Positions 52,589-64,000 of a stretch of DNA of 64,000 nt are shown in pieces. The stretch is taken from NCBI GenBank assembly GCA_024704765.1, contig JAKMXF010000311.1, positions 318,735 through 382,734 on the forward strand. The letters are read 5' to 3'. How positions within the stretch are numbered: the stretch's first letter is position 1; each line of letters begins with the position of its first letter. The notes under the pieces were generated by a model that made no database searches, had not been told where the DNA came from, and saw only the letters and a list, made by a program, of their open reading frames with translations. The translations under genes and the position numbers were made by a program. This stretch comes from Oopsacas minuta (Eukaryota; Porifera; Hexactinellida; Lyssacinosida; Leucopsacidae).

Positions 52589-54028
52589 CTATTCATCCAA
52601 CAAAGTATCCAATTTGACAATCTTTTTACGATTGAGACTTTCAGGTATCAACATGCCGAACACGATACACAAAACAAGTGCAATTCCGTTTAGAACAAAA
52701 ATGAAATGATAGTCGAATGGGAAAATATGTGTGTTGAGGGATACAGCGAATACGGTACCACCGTATATGGGAGCCATCGCCCTGAAAATACTACAAATTG
52801 AGAGAGATAATCCGTTGACTGCACCTAGCTTATCGGGTGTAACCGAATTGTTTATGAACATTGATAAAGAAGCGAAAACCGCAGATATGAATAGCCGCAT
52901 GAATAGATTGAATAAACCGAGATAAACCACAGCTGGTATAGCGGATAATGCAGATGCAGACGGTATCAGTATGCACACAGGGATTAGTATAGCTATTGAT
53001 ACACTAAATGACCTCAAACCACCAAACAATTTCTCTAAAATCTGAAATATGAATAAACTGAAAGGTAACGTTATCAATGCACTAATGGCTACGACTATTG
53101 AAAAATCTTTAATCGACATTTCTAGACCACCCAGATCACGTGGTGCTTTGACCCATAGAGGCAGTACTTCATCTAGAGACATCGTGACGACAGAGAATAG
53201 AGAATATATGAATATAGTGAGCATGACTACCCAATCTGTAATCAAATGGTAGAATATACTCTTACGGACTATGGATACAAGTTGATGACCTAACCGTGTT
53301 TTGCTGGTACGGGGCGTTGCTAGCATTTCATCTGTCTCATTCTCTCCCTCACTATATACTTGGTCTTCTGCAACATTTATTGCGTGTGTATTGGTTTGCT
53401 CCTTTACTGGCTCTTTCATGAAGAAATACACTATAATAACTCCAATAAGTAGAATTGCAGCATTCGCAGCTCCAGGTAATACAAAAGGATACTTTACGAA
53501 TATTTCGTATTTAGGAATATCATATTGCATGATTGGATCGGCTAATATTCCACTGAGTCCAGAGCTAAATACCAATCCTAAGCTGAACACTCCACCGAGG
53601 AATCCCATTGCAAACGGTTGAGTAGAATCGTCACTGTATTCTGATATGACTGCTTTAGCTGTTGGTACTATTCCATTGAAAAACCCAATTAGAAACCGGA
53701 ATATTATGGCCACAATTACCGTAGTAGAAAAGCCGAAACCTAGAGTTACAAATGCGAGCAATACCCCGGAAATTATCAATACAATTCTACGTCCAAATTT
53801 GTCAGCCAGCAAACCCCAGACAAATGAACCAAGAATTCGTCCAACGAACTGAAAACTTGCAATGAGTCCTGAGTAGTAGCCAATATCCTTCTCATGCAGA
53901 TCTGGAATTAAATGTTGTACCATCCAAGGAAGATATGGGAACACCTGAACCATAGTGTATATGCTTGAAAACAACGAAACCAAGGCTGGAGCACACCTCT
54001 TAACAACCAGGAGGTATTTGTTCACCAT
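52589..54028 (-). CDS. major facilitator superfamily transporter (ZIFL/MFSD-like)
   Basis: A 479-residue intronless frame with 12 hydrophobic segments in two halves, joined by a charged loop near residues 205-250. Loop 2-3 carries the MFS motif GLLADKFGRRIVL. TM1-2 reads PYLPWMVQHLI and DIGYYSGLIASFQFVGRILG, TM4-5 FRFLIGFFNGIVPTAKAVIS, and the segment after TM6 EYSDDSTQPFAMGFLGGVFS. This layout matches the DHA1-like branch containing plant ZIF1 and fungal/animal homologues, plasma or vacuolar membrane antiporters of organic ions or metal chelates. Substrate unknown. Another intronless gene in an otherwise intron-rich stretch. Confidence 0.85.
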   Translation of the reverse strand: MVNKYLLVVKRCAPALVSLFSSIYTMVQVFPYLPWMVQHLIPDLHEKDIGYYSGLIASFQFVGRILGSFVWGLLADKFGRRIVLIISGVLLAFVTLGFGFSTTVIVAIIFRFLIGFFNGIVPTAKAVISEYSDDSTQPFAMGFLGGVFSLGLVFSSGLSGILADPIMQYDIPKYEIFVKYPFVLPGAANAAILLIGVIIVYFFMKEPVKEQTNTHAINVAEDQVYSEGENETDEMLATPRTSKTRLGHQLVSIVRKSIFYHLITDWVVMLTIFIYSLFSVVTMSLDEVLPLWVKAPRDLGGLEMSIKDFSIVVAISALITLPFSLFIFQILEKLFGGLRSFSVSIAILIPVCILIPSASALSAIPAVVYLGLFNLFMRLFISAVFASLSMFINNSVTPDKLGAVNGLSLSICSIFRAMAPIYGGTVFAVSLNTHIFPFDYHFIFVLNGIALVLCIVFGMLIPESLNRKKIVKLDTLLDE

Positions 54029-54391
54029 CTGGGTACCTGTGTGTATATCTAATGTATAAATGCATTGAGAATATTCTATTGCAAACTAGTCTGTATTTTA
54101 AAAGTATATAAGGGCCTTATTCGTTTGCAAATATATATTTGTAGTAGCAGCATATTTTGCTACATATAAAACTCAATGATAAAAGGAAATTTATATTGTG
54201 AAAGTCAACAAAAATAGCTCTTTATGATTGTGTATTGTATATGTAACAGAGCCTAATGACAGATAATAATTACTTTGCATTTGTGAGAAAATAAACTGAT
54301 TTCTCATACATATACATAGTTAACACTTTAAAAATAGAAAAGAATTCTGAACAACACAAATACAAAGTAAATCTAAGCTCAATGTATTACA

Positions 54392-56707
54392 TCATTTTAG
54401 GTCTGATAGCAAATGCTGATCTACAAAGCTAGCTCTCCTCTGTGCTGCTGTAAACATCTTATCATTACTTTCCCTCATTCTAGGTAAAGTATTGTTAACA
54501 CCCTCGATTACTTGCGCGTTCTCTTCAATTTCTGGTTGAGTTGGTTTGGTGAATTTTAAATGAGAATATCCAGGTAATTCCTGCTCCATTGTAACAGGTA
54601 GTGTAGATATGTAGGTAGGATTTGTCGGCATTTCTATTACACTAATGGCTGCATCTAGTCTGGTAACGGAAGATCTAGATGTTGGAGAAGGTATTGGAGG
54701 TGCCTTAGCATGATAATCGTTAATACTTTCATAAGTAGAGTTTGGTAATTCGGGATATTGTTCATCAAAATATTGCCGACTTGAACGATATTCGTTTATT
54801 TCTGAAGTTTGACGCATTGGATTCCTAAATTTAACGTCTTTATCACATTTTTGCCACATTTTTTTAGTAAGCAGGAAGATATTTAATCCAATACTGAAAG
54901 TCAGCACGAGTAATAGCAACGCAGCGATTGCTGAAACGCTTATTAAACCGGTAAACGAAGTTTGCTCTGTAGCACACTCGACGATTGACTCATTGGTTAT
55001 CGAAAAGGTAATTTCACTGAGTGCTATCCATGGTGCTTCCTCATGCACTTCAATATAGAATTCTAGTAAAATCACGTTTGATGTTATCAATGGAAATAAC
55101 AGTATTTTATATGTACCTCCAATTTCTATTACCGTTGATGTGTCAATTACAATCCCATTCACTGCCATGAATATTGGAGCCTGGAAGTCCTTATCGCGAA
55201 TATTTCTAGCTCCGTATATTATTATCGTGTCAAAGAAATATACGTCATCAAAATTAATGAGGATTTTCACTATGGATATAGTCTTGTTTGCAACCATAAT
55301 ATTCCTGTTGTTACCTGTGTCATTTAATTGCCACATCACGAATAGATCTGGAGTGTTTGTAGTTACCACTGTAGAGAATATAGGATTAGAATACAGCTAA
55401 GTATTGACCTGCAGTGGTGTTCGCCTATTAGTAATTGTTTCAGGCACGTAGAGTCCACTTGTAGAGAGAGTTCATCCAAATACGAATTGTAAATATGCGA
55501 ACTACACTCTATTTGGTTACTATTATATCGTGTCAAAACTTTATTATGATAACATAATGAAATTCATTTACTTGTGTATTTATAACTATTAGCTAGGGTT
55601 TTTACAAGAAATATTCTGTTGGGATAAGACAAACAATTTGACTTTTGCATACTTACCAATTCCTTATAATACTCTTCTGGCATTTATCTGCTGAACGCAG
55701 GGATAATAATATAATTATACAAATCTAACATACCTATATATTTGTCCACTAACTTTCCTATACCTCCTGTACAATAATTCTCAGAACATAAACCAGTGTA
55801 TTCAGAATCAGTATGAGTATCTGTACTTCTAAATGGATTTCGACTTGGCTGGCGCATTTCATACTCGAGTATTTGATATTCTTCTACATATTGGCTTGCT
55901 TTACAACCGTATAGCTCGAATTGGAGGCAATATACCCCCGTATTGAATATACTGTTATCTATGGAAAGAGTCTCTTTACTGATCTATATAGGGAACAACT
56001 AATTGAATTCTATTGTAATAATCACTACTATTCACCCGTTAGTTAGTGAATCTAGTTGAATTTCACGAAGAAAATAGTAAAATAATTCCAATAATGACAT
56101 AATTCCTGCTACAGGTAAACTTGATGCGGGCGGTGGTACTGATACAGGTTTCCAAATAGCAGTGTTCTCTAAATTAACTTACTGTTATCGTAGTCATTTT
56201 CTCAGGTTTCAAAGCAATTTTTAGCGTTTCCTTATCAATTGTATCAGATTGAATCTTTTGATAGGGTAAAAGCGTGCTTGGTACGATTATCCCCAGGTCT
56301 GTACCTATCGGGTATTCTATGGGGTAGCTTGTTGTAGATGCAGAATTTGTGTATGTTACTTTGTAGCTAGCCGAATAATCTTCAGAAAGTGATGAATGAC
56401 AAATCTTTGCATATTCTTTTCCATCAAATCGTTGTCGAATTCCAATTGCATTTATTATGTACTCTTCATCTAGGTTGTACGTGATTTCATTATTTGATCC
56501 ATGTGAAATTGTAAATATAAACACTTTATTAGAATTGAAGAGAGGGATCGATTGATTTTCTCCTGCCACTTCCTTTATCTCAACTCCTGCCGTTAAAACT
56601 ATTGCTTGTGGTTTCCCCAATAATATTCTATCATTGCATGTTGGGTTTGTATTGGTTAAGATTACAGACAGGAAAAGGCAAAATGTCAGCGTCAATAATT
56701 TACACAT
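54392..56707 (-). CDS. type I receptor-like membrane protein with cytoplasmic tyrosine motifs
   Basis: Three exons, 56707..56183, 55983..55734, 55368..54392 (phases 0 and 1), 583 residues. Signal peptide MCKLLTLTFCLFLSVILTNT. The extracellular region of about 370 residues has few cysteines, several NxT/S sites and beta-rich texture (VYFFDTIIIYGARN, WIALSEITFSI), reminiscent of discoidin/F5-8C-like or jelly-roll folds, but I cannot name the domain. The TM segment is LISVSAIAALLLLVLTFSIG. The tail of about 190 residues contains YPEL, STYESI (fits the ITIM consensus S-x-Y-x-x-I), YSHL and a proline cluster (KAPPIPSPTSR). This makes it a candidate substrate for SH2 proteins such as the adaptor at 40.7-46.0 kb, purely by inference. 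Confidence 0.75.
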
Positions 56708-58617
56708 CTTTTCTGGTGAATAATTGGTGTTTTGGCGTCTTTGTGGATTTTTGTAAGCCTACTGGTTTAAATTTACAATTGGCTTTTCCTTTCAATATTA
56801 CAACCATGCAATATTTGTTTTACTTTCGAGGTAAGAAACTGGATACTATACATTTTAGAAAGTAGATTAAATATATTTATATACTTTATTTGGAGCTAAT
56901 TAATGTCATTCTTGAGTATTATACTAAAATTTGGGAATTTATCACAAATTTGTATAGTTTTGCTTTCAGAAAGCGAATATTCTACTGTTAGTTATATCGA
57001 AATTGTACAAATGTGGTTCCAAAACTTCAAAGTAACGAATATTTAATTGGATATTTTGAAGCAATAATCATGGTCCCTTGAGCTTCGATATAACGGGAGT
57101 TGACTGTATTTATTTCTTGCATTTTTCAAATATTAATGATAGGCTAAATATCATTGCTAACATTTGTTGTATTTTGCACAAACTCTCTTTGAATTGCATC
57201 GCTGCTTAGCTAATACACTTCTTAGAGACGAGATCTGTTACAGGAATGCACCTACTTAATAGTATAATATTATCTCATTAACCACTATCAGCTGTCTATG
57301 ATATACCAAAATTAGCGATAACTAACATATTTCACGTAAATCTATAATATCACGCGAGTTTGCATGAATATATATTTGGAACATTTTAGCATAGAAAACT
57401 ACGTAGTAACAAATTAATCACAATAATCACTTTACGTTATATGGCTGTCAATTACTCGTAAGACAATAGAAGGGAATTCTTGTGCTTAAATCTGTATCCA
57501 ATGAAGGATTAATTGATAGACTGCTTGTAATTGTTTGCTAATTTGACAGGTAATGAATGATATTAATTTCATATGGCTTATGCTAACAATAGTATAGATT
57601 GGGTTAATAATTATTTACCAGTTAGAATGGTAACTGATAGAGAAATTATCCTAAGTATTGATATAATAATTATAGTAAGAAGAAGAAGAATCCTTCGCTA
57701 CAACGAGAGTTTTACTATATTTCAATTTGATGCTGCATCAGTCAAGGTATTTGAACAGCTGATAAAATTCTCACATTATTGACTTCAGTTAAGTGTCAAG
57801 GCTAGACTAAAATGATAATACAAAATATGTAAAGTATGTGACATCTGATTTAGTTAGCAATATAGCTATGTAATTGTTTTGGAATTCTAAACTTAAATAT
57901 GCAATGTAATTCGAATGGAATTTATGTCAGTAATGATAACTATTGTAATTGAAATTGGTATGTTAACTCTGTACTAATTTTGTACGGAATGAGTAATGAA
58001 TTCACTGATGCGAGTACGTTTCTTTTCAGATAGAATTATTACGTAGTATATCGGGTGAAACATAAAATGATAGGATAAAGTTCCAAATTGAAATATGTAT
58101 TTGTAATGACAATTCTAGAAATAATTACAAATTGAAAAGGAATCAATAAGTTGAACTACGAGAATTTATTACCTTTGCGAGGAAATGGTGGCAATATCAT
58201 AGCAACCAGGATGGTGGAATGGAATCTCATTGTATTTAATTGAACCATTATCAAAGAGTGTTAATTTCCGAGAAAAATCGCCCTTGACAACGTTAAAGCA
58301 GTTAGGAATGCTGTTATGTAAAAATAGAATTTCATAACCAGCCACAACCTAGCAACAATAATGCTACAAACTATGCAATATAATAATATACATAAAGAAT
58401 AGTGGAAACTGACACCACCTCTTTATATTTACTATTTTTCGCCTAATTAGCATAGTGTTCCATCACAACCCGCCTGATTAATATAATATATTATTAATAT
58501 GCATTGTACTAATGTGCTGATTGAGTATAAATAGACAGCAGTTGAGTAGTACACATCAACATATACACTTGAAAGTGTTCTATATTTACCACGAAACATT
58601 GTTTTACATTTGTAATT
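56708..58617. other. intergenic region with a family A copy
   Basis: The family A copy spans 56982..57111 (ATCGAAATTGTACAAATGTG to AACGGGAGTTGACTGTATT). A 69-codon frame at 57573-57782 has no supporting features. Otherwise AT-rich with no recognised gene. Confidence 0.6.
58526..58534 (+). promoter_or_regulatory. TATA box of the 58.6 kb gene
   Basis: TATAAATAG, 84 bases before the start codon, in a locally clear context (GATTGAGTATAAATAGACAG). Suggests a focused transcription start near 58555-58565. Confidence 0.65.
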
Positions 58618-60257
58618 ATGCATGCCAACACTGTTCCTATTTCTACTATGCAAATGAAACATGACTCATCGCTTCACGCTGAACATATTTATCCCACAAC
58701 AACTTCTATACATTGCAACCCAGTTCTACCCAGATACCGACAAACTAAGTCTGGAGGTGACCTTCTCAAGTTTTTGAAATCGGCTACTTTGGAATCGGTA
58801 AAAGTTGAGACCAGTGGAAAAGCTGCGAAACGTCGGAAGCGCGTTGTCCATCCGAGCCAACTTATTCTTCGTAATATGAACGAGGAAGGCATTGATTGTA
58901 GTGCTTACCTAAAGAGAAGAGTTGGCCGCAAGCCTCGGCCTAATGTCATACCAGATGAACAAATGAAAAGCGAAGACTATTTTGATCCCTTGGTGGAAGC
59001 TCTATTTACCGACGCTAGCGAGGTGGAAAGACTTCCGCAAGAAGCATTCAAAACCCCGGATGGAAGGTCTTTCCCCCAGCAAACAAGACTACGTGGGAGA
59101 CCACCAAAGAGAAAGTGAGTTATCTCTTTTATTATGTAATTCCCGAAGGCCAGTCGTACCTGATTACCTCAGAGAAATTTATAATATAATTGTTACAGTT
59201 GTTATTCTGCAATTATTAGAACTTTCAAAATGCAACTGAAATTCTGCAATTAATTAATTAAACTTTTCGAATTAACAAACTATTCCATTCTGGCGCGTAT
59301 CTCCCCCTCCACTAAACTTGGGTACATTTTAATTTGTTTGAGCAATTTGAAGTATTTTATTGTAGTTCCTAATTGGAAATTTTTTGATTTCTTTCCATTA
59401 ATAAATTACTGTTTTATGAATTGCATTTATTAGAATTCCAACTGAAATTCCAATTGAACGTTTGGTATCAGTACATGCTAACTTCAGTTACAACTACAAC
59501 TTCAACAACAACAACAACAACAACAACAGCAACAACAACAATAATAATTATTATTACACTCACACGACCAACAACAGCCAGCAATGTTTCTCTGATCCAG
59601 CACTTGCAAATATCCTACAAGATGAACTTCAATTCTTACCTACAACTATAGAAGAACTCTATACAAATACTGTACAGACTAATCTTATGACTCCATCAAA
59701 TATGTCAATGAGTAATCTCACGCTACATTCGCCTAAGAGTCCTAAGAAATTACGTCCTATATCAGTGGTGAGTATTTTCAGATTATTCATAATTATTATT
59801 GTGTAATTCAATTGTTAATGTTTATTAACCAACCATAGCATTGACTCTTTAATTTGAACTATTTATTATTTCATAAATTCGATAACTAGTTTTATTTTGT
59901 GCTTTTATCCTATAGAGACCCACGCATAAAAGTTGTCGAAGGAAGCTTGACTTGTCTCAGGAATCTGCTTTCCATCCAGAAAATTATACTTTACCCCCCC
60001 CAAAGCGAGTCTTTATAGACAGTCATATACCACCTCTCCCTGTAAACTATTACCCTTACCCACCAACCGATCTCATTCCCTCTCCTATCTCCTTGTCTAA
60101 TAGGTCTTGGACTGATAGTACAGGAACTAGGTCATACGGGGCTTCGCCCACTGTCGAAGCGCCGTATGACCTAGAACTAGATCAGATTCTAGATTCACTT
60201 GGAAGGGAACAGAGCCAAACCACGTACTTCAGTAACAACGGTATCCTTGTTGAGTAA
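58618..60257 (+). CDS. unknown basic nuclear-type protein with AT-hook-like motifs
   Basis: Three exons, 58618..59114, 59488..59767, 59916..60257 (phases 2 and 0), 372 residues. Not recognised. Exon 1 carries basic clusters KAAKRRKRVVHPSQLILRN (nuclear-localisation-like), VGRKPRPN and, at its end, RLRGRPPKRN, the latter matching the AT-hook core RGRP. Exon 2 starts with a long Asn/Tyr homopolymer-rich run encoded by CAA/AAC triplets, then helical ALANILQDELQFLPTTIEEL and SPKSPKKLRP. Exon 3 is Pro/Tyr-rich with acidic LELDQILDSLG near the end, resembling a transactivation segment. I infer a DNA-binding or transcription-related nuclear protein. A TATA box lies upstream. The last exon also encodes two strong hairpins. 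Confidence 0.68.
59488..59560 (+). repeat. AAC triplet run (poly-Asn)
   Basis: Near-perfect AAC/AAT repeats with a few TAT codons at the start of exon 2. Length is probably variable between individuals. Confidence 0.8.
60127..60174 (+). other. hairpin 1 in the coding sequence of exon 3
   Basis: Arms 60127..60146 and 60155..60174 pair over 20 positions with one mismatch and an 8-base loop (CCCACTGT). Entirely within codons. Confidence 0.9.
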
Positions 60258-60323
60258 TATTCCGTATGAATATACGAAACGAAGGATGCCGTTGTTACTG
60301 GAGTACGTGGTTTGGCTCTGTTC
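60207..60323 (+). other. hairpin 2 spanning the stop codon and 3' flank
   Basis: Arms 60207..60248 and 60282..60323 pair over 42 positions. The only two differences (T at 60229 and 60242) give G-U pairs in plus-strand RNA. The loop is 33 bases. The left arm is coding and the right arm lies beyond the TAA at 60255-60257. Confidence 0.92.
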
Positions 60324-63300
60324 AGGTTTTTGTATATACACTTTGTATACTTAATAATATATGTAATCTAAATCATTTCTAAATCACTTGTATTATATGT
60401 TGTTTATATTGATTATACCGTGTGATTAGTGTATATCATTTTCTTGTACTATAGTGTCTTATTACATACGAATTAAACTGAATATTTCAATTATCAATTA
60501 TTTAACTTTTCATTCCTGTTATTTCGAAGCTCAAGGGACCGCGATAATGACTTCGATATAACAGGAGTTGAGTATAATTATATTTCGTTACTAACGATCT
60601 GATAAAGGCGAAATGTATTAGTGAAACTGCGGAATAAGTTTGCTCTAAAAATAACCGAAATTTTGCAATTAAATTCATATACAAAATTTCGTTATAAAAT
60701 GTTGGATAATATAAAAGGAAATGGCACTGAATAGAATTCCATACTCGATACTAGTTACTATGCTGTGTAACTATTATTGTGTTGAGTAATGTATTTGTAT
60801 TTGAATATTCATACAGTTAGCAAAGTTTAGGCGCGTTATTTGCATCCAAGTGCTCTCATTGTCTTTCATCTTTTCAATTATTCATTACGCTACAAAAAGA
60901 ATACTTCCAAAGTGAAATTGAAATAAATGAATTATTCATTTTGCGGCTAGATTTCATAATAAGGTATCGAGATGAAAGTATCTTTTAGTACATAGGTATT
61001 CTGTACACTTAGAAGTTATAGGGCGTGTGGAGCAAAATTGGTTAGATTTATAAGGAATCGATAATTTGTAAGGTTATGAATGCTGTGAGCATTATGTGCA
61101 GAAATGAGACACATAATAAACCTAGTATTAGTATACTGAAACATAAATGTATCATGTAATTTTATAGCATACCTAAGTACTGAATCAGTATCCAAGGTAG
61201 AATTTGGTTAATCCAATGGTATAGTTATACTGACATAATCAAGACTAGTTTTCTGCATAGTTACGGTTGGAATGTGCTCTTATTAATTTCCAGTGTATAT
61301 ATTCACGAAAATTGAAGATGACCTGCTATGAATTGTCAAATGTCATCATCAAATTAAGGGCTAATTACTGTTGAACGTTAATATTAAAATTAATTTGATT
61401 TCTAATTTCAAACGCAGCGTTTTTGTTTGATTAATTAAAGGACGAATAAGCAAATTCCGAAAACTATTATCATTCGATTAATTTTGTAAATCATTAATTT
61501 TGGAAAGAATTTCAATTTATTGACAAAGTCATATGATAAGCAAATACGTGACATTTGTTATAATAACGTTTCTCCTCAAGCGAGCGGATTTTGTGTTCAA
61601 TCAATGATTTATAATATAGTTATACAATAACTAAGCTATAAGAGTAGTCGGGTTAATTGAGGAAAGAATGTTCAATATAGCTGATTTATTATCTTTTGGG
61701 GCCTGAATAGTAGTCGAATTTCAGTGCATTCTTGACTGCTTCCTTGGATATATTCTCAACATCCCTGGATTTCAAATTTTCTATGAAAATTATACGATTT
61801 ACAGCTGACAAAAGCAAGATTTAGTAGATTAGCAGACTAAATATATGAATTTGAGTATTGTTAGATTTCAAGAATATGTTTGGAATTTAATATGTCTTTT
61901 TAGTTATATGGAACTAAAAGTTTGTACTATAATTCCTCTAAATTGGTGAGTATTAAGTAACAATAAACTGGAGACGTCTTGGTTGTTTATATAGTTTCAC
62001 CCAACCAAATTATTAAATATTAATTACTCTAACCTTCTTGGAAGTATCGAATAGAAAAGACAGTTTTCCTACCAAGGTCTAGACATAATAACTCCGGTAC
62101 AATATTTTCTATTAAATATTCATATAATACCACATAGACAGACAGAAGAATTTGTGCTAATTTGTAAAATAGGGAAGGTAGGAATAATGATGATTATCAA
62201 AACTTTATGGCTATAGAAAATGGATGAGAGTCGAATATATTCTTGGATCACAATGGAATTGTTATTACAGTCAACTCTCACCATATAGCGCACGGATATA
62301 TGACCGCTTATATCCAAGCCTGAAATTGTACTAATATGGTCCTAAACATTCAAAGTAACATATGTTTATCGGGTGTAATTATTGCGATCCCTTGAGCTTT
62401 GACATAACGGGAGCTGACTGTATCTGAATCAATTGTAGAATTCTAAGAGAATTGTTTGTTCAATACACAAATTTCATTTTTTCGCATCATCATAATGTAG
62501 TGTATATTAAGTGAGATTACACTCAAACGTAATTAAACATGGTTAGTTCCTTCATGAAAGAAATCAGCTGATCTGAAATGTGTTATTGTGTCTGATAGAT
62601 CTAATAGCACCCTCCAAAATATTTACAATTTGACAGTTTATTTCTTCAATTAAAAGAAAGTATAATATTTCACATTTAACATAGTGGTTGTTACTATGGT
62701 GACGAGAAGATAATAAAGAATTTAAACATGAATGACAGTACGTTTCTAGGCAACAGATTTAGAGAATGGAATGAGGATACGCTACTTATATTTGGATATA
62801 GCAATTAAATACAAAATATGGAGATATAATACATTCCAATTGGCAATTTGGAGTGGTATAGAGTTACACGTGTTCAATGATACTAAATTCCAATATTATA
62901 TAATGTTGCTATGGAAAAATAGTCAGAAATTCCGCAGAAATAAAGCCTCTGATTAGTTATATATTTCTTAGCAACCAGTATTGAATCAAGAATGCAATAT
63001 TAACTGATAAATATATTCTAATAAAATGATTCAATTTTTTGGTATCAAAGAAACCTTTGGAATAATCAATTTCATTGAAACTCAATTTAATGGATTTATG
63101 TAAGCTTGTTGGCATTTGTAATTTTTAGAAATATTATAAGAGATAATAAGACCATAGAATTACAAGAACTAGTTTGTTAAGTTTAAGAGTGCGAAACCCA
63201 TGATTTAGAGTTGAGTTCATTGTTACATGGATGTACTCTATTTTTGATAATTACGCAATATTTCTAGGCGAATGACACTAATATCCTTCGGTGACAGCGG

Positions 63301-64000
63301 TTCACAACCATATGAGACACATATACTTTGCAGGAAATTTTTGTTGAATATATCCTATTGTTAAATATATTCGGCTTCTACTGTATAACATTTGGAGTGC
63401 CTCCAGCCTCTCCTAGGAATTTACAGTGCATTCTTCACAAATTTGGAGACAGCGTGTCTATAGATAAATGCATATTGATTTGCTTATACCACCAGCCAGA
63501 TGGTTTGCTAATTGCAGGGATCACTGTCTGACACTATTTTAAAAATTAAACATACTTTTATCATTCTATTAATTGACACATACACACACGCACACAAACA
63601 CATAGGCAGTTATGATTCTGTGAAGTGAAGATAGGTTGAATCGTCATACAGAATATACTGTTATGACATGTTATTTGATTTAACAGATGGTAAATGTAAT
63701 ACACGTTGGAGGCAGTATATACTTTACATATCGTGATAATAGAGAACAACGAATTGCCACAGAAATTCACTGAATAATCATTGACAGTTTCAATTGCAAA
63801 TTCTCCGATAAGTTTGTTGATTATGCAACTGACTGAATTCATTTTACGTAATATCTGATGAGTATTTCTACAGTAATATAAGGCTATTAGATCGAATGCA
63901 ATTATTCGTATAATTAATTAAATGAATAATTAATTTCTGTATTGTTTCGTAATACTTTATTAATTCAATGCTATTTATCGCATTTACTTGCCCAGACATT
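60324..64000. other. gene-poor flank with two family A copies
   Basis: Family A fragments at 60510..60578 (GAAGCTCAAGGGACCGCGAT, right end AACAGGAGTTGAGTATA) and 62269..62422 (TACAGTCAACTCTCACCATA to AACGGGAGCTGACTGTA). A short CA-rich run lies at 63577-63602. A frame at 63328-63531 ending in VPPASPRNLQCILHK is faintly FnIII-like but isolated. No gene supported in 3.7 kb, the longest empty stretch of the window. Confidence 0.6.

Noticed and set aside
57573-57782. 69-codon frame between two gene clusters
   Set aside because: No domain, no splice partners, AT-rich codons. Expected by chance in DNA of this composition.
63328-63531. Possible FnIII-like fragment (VPPASPRNLQC...)
   Set aside because: Too short and isolated. 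No neighbouring exon encodes the rest of the fold.

Overview
This is a 64 kb stretch of a compact, AT-rich animal nuclear genome. Genes are split by short GT-AG introns (mostly 60-300 bp), spaced a few hundred bases apart, and separated by many small non-autonomous transposon copies. The metazoan character is clear: an adhesion GPCR with HRM/GAIN/GPS/7TM parts, a BLNK/SLP-76-like SH2 adaptor, a synphilin-like ankyrin protein, WASH and WAVE complex subunits and a BAF155/170-type remodeller subunit. Gene density, intron size and base composition suggest an early-branching animal. A demosponge is my best guess, but it is an inference. I see no prokaryotic operon, CRISPR array, virus or toxin gene.

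Layout. 1-7.6 kb (minus strand): a PX-domain protein cut by the window edge, a nucleolin-like protein, tRNA-Gln(UUG), the splicing factor SYF2, and the intronless carnitine/acylcarnitine carrier. 8-17.4 kb (minus): one adhesion GPCR gene of about 31 exons (signal peptide, EMI, EGF, FnIII-like, EGFs, HRM, GAIN with an altered GPS, 7TM, long tail). It lies head-to-head with an intronless 327-residue GPR157/cAMP-receptor-like GPCR (17.6-18.6 kb, plus). 19.4-30.4 kb: BRK1 (plus), converging on SMARCC (minus, 12 exons, 1,183 residues), then a synphilin-1-like protein (minus, 1,349 residues). 30.5-40.4 kb (minus): HYOU1 with an apparent one-base frameshift near its C terminus, and WASHC4/SWIP (9 exons, 1,241 residues). 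40.7-46.0 kb: a BLNK/SLP-76-like adaptor. Its exons fit in phase only if a 3 kb intron holds two further genes, an SLC25A32-like carrier and an unknown membrane-anchored protein. 46.3-48.4 kb (minus): LRRC57 and glycogenin. 48.7-50.5 kb: a long foldback repeat followed by an unknown 3-exon gene (plus). 50.9-56.7 kb (minus): a repeat-bearing type I membrane protein, an intronless MFS transporter, and a type I receptor-like protein with tyrosine motifs. 58.6-60.3 kb (plus): an unknown basic protein whose last exon carries two consecutive strong hairpins. 60.3-64 kb: no gene recognised.

Themes. Three products belong to actin/endosome or signalling machinery (BRK1 in WAVE, WASHC4 in WASH, and an adaptor with nine YxxP motifs), but adjacency in an animal genome does not prove co-regulation. 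Mobile DNA is mainly short palindromic elements. One family (A), with TA-flanked GTTGACTG ends, occurs at least 15 times in 64 kb and makes up most of several introns. In SMARCC it directly abuts, and appears to supply, the splice donor. Exon boundaries given here were read by eye and checked for phase. Those in the adhesion GPCR are approximate.
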